A stretch of DNA of 41,138 nucleotides from CAYFTL01 sp964346145 (lineage in GTDB: Bacteria; Bacillota; Clostridia; Christensenellales; Aristaeellaceae). The notes beneath the pieces were generated by a model, which saw only the letters and a list, made by a program, of their open reading frames with translations, was not told the origin of the DNA and did not search any database. The stretch lies in NCBI GenBank assembly GCA_964346145.1, contig CAYFTL010000017.1:1-41138 (forward strand), in the 5' to 3' direction. This document shows positions 8,261 to 15,563 of this stretch, one piece after another (position 1 is the stretch's first letter; each line of letters begins with the position of its first letter). Made by a program: the position numbers and the translations under genes.

Positions 8261-9757
8261 ATGAAACGAGACAAAATCCTGATTTTGGATTTTGGCGGAA
8301 CCCAGGGGCAGGCGCTTGCCCGTAAGGTGCGGGGCAACCAAATATTTTGCGAGGTGTTGCCCTTCCATGCCAGTCTAAATCAAATACGGAGCCGCGCGCC
8401 CAAGGGCATAATTCTGGCGGGCGGTTTTAACGGTGCACACGGTGGGCAGCAACAATGCGATGCCGGCGTGTACGACCTGGGCATCCCGGTGCTGGCCATG
8501 GGGAGTCCTGCCCGCAACATGGTGCGCCAATTGGGCGGCAGCGTGCTGGGCGATGCCATTGAAAAAAGCATCGCCCCCTTGCAGCTGAATGTGGAAAGCG
8601 AGCTGTTTGAAGGTTTGGAAGACAGCGAACGTTTTTTTGAGTGTTTGGCGGCGGTCGAGCTGCCCCAAGGTTTTGAACCCAACGCCATGAGCGACGAAAG
8701 GATTGTAGGGTTTGTCGATCGCGATCGGCGCCTATACGGTGTTCAGTTTGAAGTGGAAAGAAACGATCCGGACGGCTACCACCTCTTGTCCAATTTTTCC
8801 CGGAATATCTGCGGCTGTGAGGCCTGGTGGTCTATGGATGCCTTCGTCGAACAGCAGTTGGAACAGATTCGTGAACAGATAGGTCAGGGCACCGCAATGT
8901 TGGCGGTTTCGGGCGGCGTGGATTCCACCGTTTGTGCTGCGCTTATGCACAAAGCCATCGGTGACCGCTTGCACTGCATTATGGTGGATAACGGCATGAT
9001 GCGCAGCGGCGAAGTGGAGATGACCTGCCAAACCTTTAGCGATATGGGCATCTCTTTGCAGCTGGTGGAAGCCTCCGACCGCTTTTTTGAGGTGCTTGAA
9101 GGCGTGGAAGATGCCGATGAGAAACGGCGGCTGGTGGGAGCCACCTTCGGCCGCGTGTTTGAAGAACAGGCTGAACGAATGGGCGGCGTAGATTTCTTGG
9201 TGCGCGGCATCATCTATTCAGATCTGATCGAGAATCCGGATATCGACGATGTCTCGTTTGGCGATAGCACACAGGCATGTCGCAGTGGTCAGGTACTCGA
9301 CCCAATCAGTCAATTGTTTAAGGACGAAGTGCGGGAGATGGGGGAACTTTTGGGCCTGCCCAAGCATGTCACCACCCGTCAGTCCTTTCCTGGCGCTGGC
9401 TATGCGGTGCGCTGCCTAGGCTTGGTAACCAGAGATAGGGTGCAGGCGCTTCGAGCGGCTGATTCCATTTATTGCGACGAGATCGTCGAAGCTGGGATGG
9501 ACAAGCGTATGTGGCAATACTTTGCGGTGTTGACCAGTGAAAAATCTATTGGAATCCGCGATGGCGTGCGCAGGTCCGAAGGGGTTGTTGCGCTGCGTGC
9601 GATCAACTCGGCGGATGGACTGAATGCCGGCGCTGTGCGCTTGCCCTACGATCTGCTGGAAAGGGTGGCACAGCGCATCATCAGCGAAGTTACGGGCATC
9701 AACCGGGTCGTATACGATATTACCGCAAAGCCGCCCGCCGGGCTGGAGTGGCAATAA
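8261..9757 (+). CDS. GuaA (GMP synthetase) paralogue with inactive glutaminase domain
   Basis: 498 residues collinear with GMP synthetase. Residues 5-185 are a class I glutamine amidotransferase fold, but the nucleophile segment GICYG is LAMGSPA (78-84), so the Cys is lost. The QFHPE motif is QFEVE (162-166), so the catalytic His is lost, and the WMSHGD segment is gone. The PP-loop is intact (SGGVDST, 217-223). The lid that in GuaA carries HHNVGG reads DVSFGDSTQACRSGQ (330-344), and RHPFPGPGLA is RQSFPGAGYA. The C-terminal nucleotide-binding domain is largely kept (GINRVVYDITAKPP, 479-492). It probably activates a nucleotide with ATP using free ammonia or another nucleophile; the substrate is unknown. 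A housekeeping GuaA role is possible but disfavoured. GGGAGGG lies 8 bases before ATG; larB ends 27 bases upstream. Confidence 0.8.
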   Translation: MKRDKILILDFGGTQGQALARKVRGNQIFCEVLPFHASLNQIRSRAPKGIILAGGFNGAHGGQQQCDAGVYDLGIPVLAMGSPARNMVRQLGGSVLGDAIEKSIAPLQLNVESELFEGLEDSERFFECLAAVELPQGFEPNAMSDERIVGFVDRDRRLYGVQFEVERNDPDGYHLLSNFSRNICGCEAWWSMDAFVEQQLEQIREQIGQGTAMLAVSGGVDSTVCAALMHKAIGDRLHCIMVDNGMMRSGEVEMTCQTFSDMGISLQLVEASDRFFEVLEGVEDADEKRRLVGATFGRVFEEQAERMGGVDFLVRGIIYSDLIENPDIDDVSFGDSTQACRSGQVLDPISQLFKDEVREMGELLGLPKHVTTRQSFPGAGYAVRCLGLVTRDRVQALRAADSIYCDEIVEAGMDKRMWQYFAVLTSEKSIGIRDGVRRSEGVVALRAINSADGLNAGAVRLPYDLLERVAQRIISEVTGINRVVYDITAKPPAGLEWQ

Positions 9758-9775
9758 ATTAAAAATACGAGCATA

Positions 9776-9815
9776 AAAAGCGGTAGGCATCTGTGTTGAT
9801 GCCACCGCTTTTGTG
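9776..9815 (+). terminator. Intrinsic terminator, probably bidirectional
   Basis: AAAAGCGGT-A-GGCATC pairs with GATGCCACCGCTTTT across a short loop, with one bulged A; T-run on the right and A-run on the left. It separates the convergent GuaA-like (+) and FrnE-like (-) genes. Confidence 0.8.
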
Positions 9816-9832
9816 GTATTATTTCTATGGGT

Positions 9833-10528
9833 TTAAACGTGGGTGTCTGCCGATTTTGAATCGGATGGGGAGTGGGAGGGGTGGTTTTCGTTGTTTTCTT
9901 CCACCGCGCGTTTGAGCGTCCGAACAAATATATCCAGCTCTTGGGCTCCGTTTACTCCGTATTTGTTGTTGATTACAAAGAAAGGCACGCCGGAAATTCC
10001 GTTTAAGGCGGCGTAGGTTTGATCTTGGGCAATGTCCATTGCGTATTCGTCCGATTCCAGCACCGACTTGGCCAGGTGAAGAGGGATTCCTGCCTGCTCG
10101 CACAAGCGCAGCAAGGTGTCCGGGTCGTTGATGTCGAACCCCTTGCCCAAACAGGCTTGCATCACTGCTTCGACAAAAGCGTCGGCCAGCCCCATGCTCT
10201 CCGCCAGCTTGTTGAGCCGGTGAGCATTGGCGGTGTCCACGATGAGCATATCCTTAAAATTACACGAAAGCCCGCACTGCTCGGCATACTGTGTAATCAG
10301 CTGGGTTTGTTCGGCAATCTGCCCGTCATCGGCATCAAAAGCGTTTGCAAGATACTCGGTGGCCGACACCTTGGGGCCCATTGAGCTCCCCAGGTGCAAT
10401 CGAAAAGCTTTGTACGATATATTAACCTGGCCAACCAGCCCAGCTTCCTGAATAGCATTATCCAATTGTCGTTTTCCGATATAACAAAACGGGCATATAA
10501 AATCCGAATAGATGTCGACGTGGATCAT
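9833..10528 (-). CDS. FrnE/DsbA-family thiol oxidoreductase-like protein
   Basis: 231-residue cytoplasmic protein with the DsbA-like thioredoxin fold plus helical insertion of the FrnE family. It opens with HVDIYSDFICPFCYIGK (CPFC at residues 12-15) and ends its fold with the cis-proline strand ISGVPFFVINNKYGVNGAQ. Such proteins act on thiols or as isomerases; the physiological substrate is generally unknown. I chose ATG 10528 because GGAGGG sits 7 bases before it; an in-frame TTG at 10543 and ATG at 10534 overlap the ribosome binding site. The last ~20 residues are polar and disordered. The gene is single, divergent from purE. Confidence 0.88.
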   Translation of the reverse strand: MIHVDIYSDFICPFCYIGKRQLDNAIQEAGLVGQVNISYKAFRLHLGSSMGPKVSATEYLANAFDADDGQIAEQTQLITQYAEQCGLSCNFKDMLIVDTANAHRLNKLAESMGLADAFVEAVMQACLGKGFDINDPDTLLRLCEQAGIPLHLAKSVLESDEYAMDIAQDQTYAALNGISGVPFFVINNKYGVNGAQELDIFVRTLKRAVEENNENHPSHSPSDSKSADTHV

Positions 10529-10560
10529 TCCCATTCCCTCCAATGGATTGCTAAAAATAC

Positions 10561-10581
10561 AAACGCATTGTCTATGCGTTT
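10561..10581. repeat. Inverted repeat in the frnE-like leader
   Basis: AAACGCAT (10561-10568) and ATGCGTTT (10574-10581) form a perfect 8-bp inverted repeat with a 5-base gap, about 33 bases upstream of the frnE-like start. Could be an operator or leader hairpin; no factor can be named. Confidence 0.5.
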
Positions 10582-10624
10582 AAGCATCCGGTGCAAATCA
10601 CTTTTTGTTATTTTCCCAAAATTT

Positions 10625-10649
10625 AAAATCATTAAGCAATAATGATTTT
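10625..10649. repeat. AT-rich inverted repeat
   Basis: AAAATCATTA (10625-10634) and TAATGATTTT (10640-10649) are perfect 10-bp complements around a 5-base loop. It may be an operator or a weak terminator-like hairpin; no gene reads into it on the plus strand. Confidence 0.5.
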
Positions 10650-10666
10650 GTTTGATTATTTAATTG

Positions 10667-10733
10667 ATACCCTGAAAGAACGTGTGATAACCATAAATTT
10701 TAGAAAAAGCCGCACAGCCATACTTTCAGGTAT
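10667..10733. repeat. Imperfect inverted repeat with long loop
   Basis: ATACCCTGAAAG (10667-10678) and CTTTCAGGTAT (10723-10733) pair with one unpaired C, enclosing 44 AT-rich bases. It may be a structured RNA, an operator pair or a small terminal-repeat element; it matches no riboswitch consensus that I know. Confidence 0.45.
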
Positions 10734-10753
10734 TATACACGATTTGCGCAAAT

Positions 10754-10795
10754 AAGTCGAACGTTATATTTTGTTTGGGTTGAAAAGTTCGACTT
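10754..10795. promoter_or_regulatory. PurBox-like inverted repeat (candidate PurR site)
   Basis: AAGTCGAAC (10754-10762) and GTTCGACTT (10787-10795) are perfect inverted copies. Each holds the CGAAC core of the Bacillus PurBox, flanked by A/T. The pair sits directly upstream of the purE -35 element, where the PRPP-responsive repressor PurR binds in Firmicutes. The 24-base gap between arms is somewhat wider than the Bacillus sites I recall. Confidence 0.55.
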
Positions 10796-10798
10796 TAA

Positions 10799-10827
10799 TT
10801 GAAATTATAACCATGTTTTGGTATTAT
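10799..10827 (+). promoter_or_regulatory. Promoter of the purE operon
   Basis: TTGAAA (10799-10804), exactly 17 bases, TATTAT (10822-10827). The start point would be near 10834, about 40 bases before the purE ATG. Confidence 0.65.
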
Positions 10828-10872
10828 GAAACAAGAAAAAAGTCCAAAATCCGAAAATTGGAGGAATTTAAA

Positions 10873-11370
10873 ATGCCCAGAGTTGCGCTGGTGATGGGAA
10901 GCAAATCCGATTTTAAGAGCCTTGAAAATTGTGTGCGGTTGCTCAAACAATTCGAGATAGAAGTGGAAGTGCGGGTGATTTCGGCGCACCGGACCCCTGA
11001 GGTCGCCGCCGAATTCGCAGCAAAAGCCGAAGACAACGGTTTTGAAGTGATTCTGGCTGCCGCTGGGAAGGCTGCCCATCTGGCCGGCGTATTGGCTGCG
11101 GGCACCGTGCTTCCGGTTATCGGAATTCCAATGAAATCTTCCAGCATGGACGGGCTGGACTCTCTGTTGTCTACGGTCCAAATGCCCAACGGCATCCCGG
11201 TTGCGACGGTGGCCATCGGCGGCGGTGACAACGCTGCACTGCTGGCGGTGCAGATATTATCGGTTCGCTATCCTCATTTGCGCGAGGCGCTCAAGGGCTA
11301 TCGGACAAAAATGGTGGAACAGATCAGGGCGGACGATCTCGAAGTCATCGCTCAGGCGGCCGCTCTTTAA
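10873..11370 (+). CDS. purE: N5-carboxyaminoimidazole ribonucleotide mutase
   Basis: Converts N5-CAIR to CAIR in de novo purine synthesis. 165 residues, the usual class I length, with VMGSKSDF (7-14, phosphate binding), SAHRTPE (37-43, catalytic His39), AAGKAAHLAGV, and LDSLLSTVQMPNGIPVATVAIGGG. I start at ATG 10873 because GGAGG at 10860-10864 precedes it; upstream in-frame codons overlap the promoter. The third position of the usual AGGAAHL motif is Lys here (AAGKAAHL), an uncommon but plausible clostridial-type variant. First gene of the operon; a partner purK was not seen. Confidence 0.93.
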   Translation: MPRVALVMGSKSDFKSLENCVRLLKQFEIEVEVRVISAHRTPEVAAEFAAKAEDNGFEVILAAAGKAAHLAGVLAAGTVLPVIGIPMKSSSMDGLDSLLSTVQMPNGIPVATVAIGGGDNAALLAVQILSVRYPHLREALKGYRTKMVEQIRADDLEVIAQAAAL

Positions 11371-11418
11371 GATTTTCTACTGGCACTATTGACTCAACAA
11401 TTTTAGGAGGGCATCGCA

Positions 11419-12438
11419 ATGATTAGCTACAAGGATGCGGGCGTGGATGTGGAAGCCGGCTATGAAGCGGTTCAGCTGATGAAGGAGCACGTGCGCAAAA
11501 CCTTTGACGGCAATGTTATGGGCGACCTGGGTTCCTTCGGCGGATTTTATAGCCTGGAAAACAGTACGGTAGACAAGCCTGTGTTGGTGGCCGGGACCGA
11601 TGGCGTGGGCACCAAGCTCAAAATAGCGTTTTTAATGGACAAGCACGACACCGTAGGCATCGATTGTGTGGCCATGTGTGCAAACGATGTGGTTTGCCAG
11701 GGCGCCGCGCCGTTGTTTTTCCTGGATTATTTGGCGACCGGCAAGCTGGAACCCGAAAAGGCGGCCAGCATCGTAAGTGGAATCGCCGAGGGCTGCTTGC
11801 AGGCCGGTTGCGCGCTGATCGGCGGAGAAACCGCCGAAATGCCCGGCTTTTATACCGATGGTGAATACGATATGGCCGGTTTTTGTGTAGGCTTGGTGGG
11901 CAAGGATCAATGCATCAACGGCAAAAACATTCAACCGGGGGATGTGCTGGTGGGTCTGCCCTCCAGCGGCGTGCACTCCAACGGATTCTCGTTGGTGCGC
12001 AAACTGTTGATTACCGACGGCGTCGATCTGAATGCAACGGTGGAGGCTTTGGGCTGTACCCTGGGCGAAGAACTGCTCAAACCCACCCGCATCTATGTAA
12101 AGACCATTTTGTCTTTGCTGAAAAACTATGAGCTTAAGGGCATTGCCCACATTACGGGCGGCGGTTTTATCGAGAATATTCCGCGCATCTTGCCCCAAGG
12201 ATTGGCGGCCAAGGTGAACCTGGGCAGCTGGCCGGTGCTCCCAATTTTCGACTTGCTCCAACAAACGGGCAACATCGCCCAGCGCTCCATCTACAACACC
12301 TTCAACATGGGCATCGGCATGGTGCTGGCGGTGGACAAGGCGGTCGCTCAGGACGTGGTGAACGCGGCCCAAGCGAGCGGCGAACAGGCCTACATCATCG
12401 GCGAAGTAACGGAAGGCGAGGGCGTTGAATTGTGTTAA
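11419..12438 (+). CDS. purM: Phosphoribosylformylglycinamidine cyclo-ligase (AIR synthetase)
   Basis: ATP-dependent ring closure of FGAM to aminoimidazole ribonucleotide. 339 residues, full length, starting MISYKDAGVDVEAGYEAV as expected. The family's GTDGVGTKLKIA (ATP site), CANDVVCQGAAPLFFLDY, GGETAEMPGFY and HITGGGFIENIPR segments are all intact. AGGAGGG lies before ATG 11419. Its last 7 bases overlap the GTG start of purN, so the two are translationally coupled. Confidence 0.96.
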   Translation: MISYKDAGVDVEAGYEAVQLMKEHVRKTFDGNVMGDLGSFGGFYSLENSTVDKPVLVAGTDGVGTKLKIAFLMDKHDTVGIDCVAMCANDVVCQGAAPLFFLDYLATGKLEPEKAASIVSGIAEGCLQAGCALIGGETAEMPGFYTDGEYDMAGFCVGLVGKDQCINGKNIQPGDVLVGLPSSGVHSNGFSLVRKLLITDGVDLNATVEALGCTLGEELLKPTRIYVKTILSLLKNYELKGIAHITGGGFIENIPRILPQGLAAKVNLGSWPVLPIFDLLQQTGNIAQRSIYNTFNMGIGMVLAVDKAVAQDVVNAAQASGEQAYIIGEVTEGEGVELC

Positions 12439-13061
12439 AGCGCATAGTGGTCATGTGTTCGGGCGGGGGGAGCAACTTTCAAACCTTGATTGATGGCTGC
12501 AACAATGGCGCCATCAACGGACGCATTGTGCGCATGATCAGTTCGGCGAAGAAAGCCTACAGCATTGAGCGCGCTCGGGCAAACGGCATAGAAGCGCTGG
12601 CAATTCACAAAAACGATTATCCGGATACTGCTGCGCTCGACCGCGCCCGGCATGAAGCCATCATGCAGGCCGAGCCCGATTTGGTGGTGCTGGCCGGTTT
12701 TTTGGGCATCGTGCCCCTGGAAACCGTGCGCGCGCTGGAAGGCAAGATTTTAAACATCCACCCGGCGCTCATTCCTTCGTTTTGCGGCAAAGGCATGTAC
12801 GGTCAGCGGGTGCACCAAGCGGTGCTGGAATACGGTGCCAAAGTTTCGGGTGCCACCGTTCACTTTGTCAACGAAGAGATAGACGGTGGCCCGGTGGTTT
12901 TTCAAAAATGTGTGCCGGTGCTTGAGGGGGATACGGTGGAATCCTTGGCTGACCGGGTGCTGGAGGTGGAGCACGAACTCTTGCCCAAGGCGGTGGAACT
13001 TTTTTGCAGGGACGAGCTGCAAATCAATGGGCGCATCGTCAGCCAAAAACTGCCTGGCTAA
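12432..13061 (+). CDS. purN: Phosphoribosylglycinamide formyltransferase (GART)
   Basis: Transfers formyl from 10-formyltetrahydrofolate to GAR. 209 residues. The phosphate loop CSGGGSNFQTLI is near the N-terminus. The catalytic triad region is visible as ILNIHPALIPSF (Asn, His) and VNEEIDGGPVVFQ (Asp). The GTG start at 12432 overlaps the end of purM by 7 bases, with a purine-rich GGAAGGCGAGGG segment inside purM as binding site. The next gene in the operon is a GNAT protein 80 bases on. Confidence 0.95.
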   Translation: MLKRIVVMCSGGGSNFQTLIDGCNNGAINGRIVRMISSAKKAYSIERARANGIEALAIHKNDYPDTAALDRARHEAIMQAEPDLVVLAGFLGIVPLETVRALEGKILNIHPALIPSFCGKGMYGQRVHQAVLEYGAKVSGATVHFVNEEIDGGPVVFQKCVPVLEGDTVESLADRVLEVEHELLPKAVELFCRDELQINGRIVSQKLPG

Positions 13062-13141
13062 ACGGTATTGCGCTTGCGCTGCCGGAAAAACACGTATATA
13101 GTTAGTAGGTAAAAAACCTTATCAGGAAGGAGTGTTGTTCT

Positions 13142-13951
13142 GTGAAAGTGCGTCATCCCATCGATTCTTTACACGGACAACCGCCCGAAAACGCGTTTAT
13201 AGCCTACGATGAGCAGGAAACCCCCGTGGGAGAATGCAGCATTACGCCGGTTTGGGCCGAAATTGTTTACCCCGAACGCCCGCTGCGCCTGCATATTCGC
13301 ATTAATGGCCATCCCCAAGCGTTGGATGTGCTTTTGGGCGCCGCGACGGCGCGCGCCCTTTTATTGATTCGCCAGCTTTCGGACAGTGCGCGGGCGCGAA
13401 TTTATACCGATTGTGCAGTGGACGACCAGGAGAGGCTTCAGAGCCTTGAATCCATGGGTTTCATAGACGATGATGAGCTCGTGCGTATGCGGTGTATGCT
13501 GCGGCCGGGCCCTGTAGTGCTGCCGCTGCCCGCCGGGCATACCATAGTGCGAGATGCGTTGGAAGACGAAATCGAGCAGCGTTTCTTTTTGGAACGCTAC
13601 AACAAGGTGCTGGGGAAGGACAAGTCCGAAGCCTGGCTCCATCAGCTGTCCCAGCGGCAAGGCTTTTTCCGCTTGCTCATGGTGGATCGGGATGGCCTTG
13701 CCGGCGAATTGATCGGTTACGAAGAGAACAACGTGGGCGTCATTCGCTATCTTTTCACCGAAAAGGAAAGCCGGCGCCAAAAAGTGGGCAGCTATTTGAT
13801 TGAAATCGCGCGCCAAATCTGGGTGGAGCGTGGCATAGAAGAGGCCATCATAGACCTGTTTAGCAGTCAACAAAGCGCGGTGCGCACGGTTGCTTCCTGT
13901 GGCTATCGGTTTGAAACCGTGCTGATGAAGCACCCGGGTATAGACGTATAA
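13142..13951 (+). CDS. GNAT-family acetyltransferase-like protein inside the pur operon
   Basis: 269 residues. The C-terminal half looks like a GNAT acetyltransferase: VGVIRYLFTEKESRRQKVGSYLIEIAR (the R/Q-x-x-G/x-G-like acetyl-CoA loop is RRQKVGS), then a strand/helix ending SQQSAVRTVASCGYRFE. The N-terminal half (about 1-125) appears to be a second, degenerate GNAT fold (LGAATARALLLIRQLSDSARARIYTD). The substrate is unknown. GTG start with AGGAAGGAG 9 bases upstream. Located between purN and purH in the same direction without a terminator, so it is co-transcribed with purine genes. Confidence 0.7.
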   Translation: MKVRHPIDSLHGQPPENAFIAYDEQETPVGECSITPVWAEIVYPERPLRLHIRINGHPQALDVLLGAATARALLLIRQLSDSARARIYTDCAVDDQERLQSLESMGFIDDDELVRMRCMLRPGPVVLPLPAGHTIVRDALEDEIEQRFFLERYNKVLGKDKSEAWLHQLSQRQGFFRLLMVDRDGLAGELIGYEENNVGVIRYLFTEKESRRQKVGSYLIEIARQIWVERGIEEAIIDLFSSQQSAVRTVASCGYRFETVLMKHPGIDV

Positions 13952-13989
13952 AAACCATAAAGACTTTCTTGAGAAAGGGCGATCGTACA

Positions 13990-15543
13990 ATGGCAAAAAG
14001 AGCATTACTGAGTGTGTCGGACAAGACGGGCATCGTAGATTTGGCCAAACGACTCGACAAGCTGGGATTTGAAATTTTGTCCACCGGCGGCACCATGCGC
14101 GCGCTGGAAGAGGCCGGAGTGCCAGTTATCGGGGTTTCCGATGTCACAGGCTTTCCCGAATGCCTGGACGGGCGCGTAAAGACGCTGCATCCCGCCATCC
14201 ATGCCGGACTGCTCGCCATGCGCTCCAATCCGGAACATATGCGCCAGATTCAAGAGCTGGGCATTGAGCCCATCGATGTGGTGGTTATTAACTTATACCC
14301 CTTCCGGGAAACGATCGCCAAACCGGGCGTTACTTTTGAAGAAGCTATTGAAAACATAGACATCGGCGGTCCCACGATGCTGCGCGCAGCGGCCAAGAAC
14401 TGGCAGGACGTGGCTGTGGTGGTGGAACCGGCCGACTATGAGCGGGTGCTCGGCGAAATGGAAGCGGACGGCCAGGTCAGCCGTGCGCTCAAGCAAGAGC
14501 TGTGCTACAAAGTGTTTGCCCACACCGCGCAGTACGATTCTATGATTTCCAACTATCTGTTTGGCAAGCTGCCCGGCGAGGACAAGTTCCCCGAAAATCT
14601 GACGGTGAGCTTTGAAAAAATTCAGTCCATGCGCTACGGCGAAAACCCGCATCAGGGCGCAGCCTTCTACAGGGAGCTGTTTGAAGCCCCCGGTTGCCTG
14701 ACCGAAGCCGAGCAGCTTAACGGAAAAGAGCTTTCCTACAACAATATTAACGACACCAACGGTGCGCTGGATCTGCTGCGCGAGTTTGATCAGACCGCTG
14801 TGGTTGCGGTGAAGCATGCAAACCCCTGCGGCGTAGGCGTGGCCGATACGGTGCTTGAAGCCTACACCAAGGCCTACGAGTCCGATCCGGTGTCCATCTT
14901 CGGCGGCATCGTGGTTACCAACGCCACCGTCGACGAACAGACGGCCACCGAAATGGCCAAAATCTTCCTGGAAATCATTGTGGCGCCCGGCTACACCCCC
15001 GAGGCGTTGGCGGTGCTCCAAAAGAAAAAGAACCTGCGCGTGCTTAAGCTGGATACCACCCACCGTGCATACCCCGAAGGTGCTGTGGAAATGCGTAAGG
15101 TGGCCGGTGGCCTGCTGGTGCAGGACATTAACGATCAGCTGTTTGTACAAGGCGACGAGCCTTGGAAGGTGGCAACCGACCGTGCGCCCTCGGCCAAAGA
15201 AGTCGAAGATCTGCTGCTGGCCTGGAAGATTGTCAAGCACACCAAATCCAACGGCATAGCCCTGGCCAAGGACGGCCAATCCCTGGGCATCGGGCCCGGG
15301 CAGGTCAACCGCATTTGGGCTACCGAAATGGCGCTGGAACGCTCCGGGGACAAGGTGCAAGGTGCGGCCATGGCTTCGGATGCATTCTTCCCCTTCGACG
15401 ATTGTGTGGAGGCCGCGGCCAAGGCCGGTGTAAGCTGCATTATTCAGCCCGGCGGCAGCGTGCGCGATCAGGACTCCATCGATGCCTGCAACAAGCACGG
15501 CATCGCCATGGTGTTCACCGGCATGCGCCATTTCAAACACTAA
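13990..15543 (+). CDS. purH: Bifunctional AICAR transformylase/IMP cyclohydrolase
   Basis: Carries out the last two steps to IMP. 517 residues from ATG 13990, the usual length. The N-terminal MGS-like IMP cyclohydrolase domain (about 1-190) shows LLSVSDKTGIVDLA, STGGTMRAL, FPECLDGRVKTLHP. The C-terminal transformylase domain shows MRYGENPHQGAAFY, VAVKHANPCGVGVAD and SDPVSIFGGIVV. An in-frame TTG at 13969 is rejected because AAAGGG lies 10 bases before the ATG. Near the C-terminus the family's DAFFPFDDCVEAAAKAGV and PGGSVRDQDSI segments are intact. Confidence 0.97.
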   Translation: MAKRALLSVSDKTGIVDLAKRLDKLGFEILSTGGTMRALEEAGVPVIGVSDVTGFPECLDGRVKTLHPAIHAGLLAMRSNPEHMRQIQELGIEPIDVVVINLYPFRETIAKPGVTFEEAIENIDIGGPTMLRAAAKNWQDVAVVVEPADYERVLGEMEADGQVSRALKQELCYKVFAHTAQYDSMISNYLFGKLPGEDKFPENLTVSFEKIQSMRYGENPHQGAAFYRELFEAPGCLTEAEQLNGKELSYNNINDTNGALDLLREFDQTAVVAVKHANPCGVGVADTVLEAYTKAYESDPVSIFGGIVVTNATVDEQTATEMAKIFLEIIVAPGYTPEALAVLQKKKNLRVLKLDTTHRAYPEGAVEMRKVAGGLLVQDINDQLFVQGDEPWKVATDRAPSAKEVEDLLLAWKIVKHTKSNGIALAKDGQSLGIGPGQVNRIWATEMALERSGDKVQGAAMASDAFFPFDDCVEAAAKAGVSCIIQPGGSVRDQDSIDACNKHGIAMVFTGMRHFKH

Positions 15544-15563
15544 TTGTGAAGGATTGATTGTCG

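Noticed and set aside
8261..9757. Housekeeping GMP synthetase
   Set aside because: Catalytic Cys and His of the glutaminase and the HHNVGG lid are missing; kept only as a paralogue of unknown substrate.
10660..10800. Purine or ZTP riboswitch ahead of purE
   Set aside because: None of the conserved core blocks of the purine aptamer or ZTP motif could be found; the visible signal is a PurBox-like inverted repeat.
14293..15540. 415-codon open frame on the minus strand opposite purH
   Set aside because: Antisense shadow of a highly conserved gene; no family resemblance. The same applies to the long antisense frames at 737-1612 and 38569-39759.
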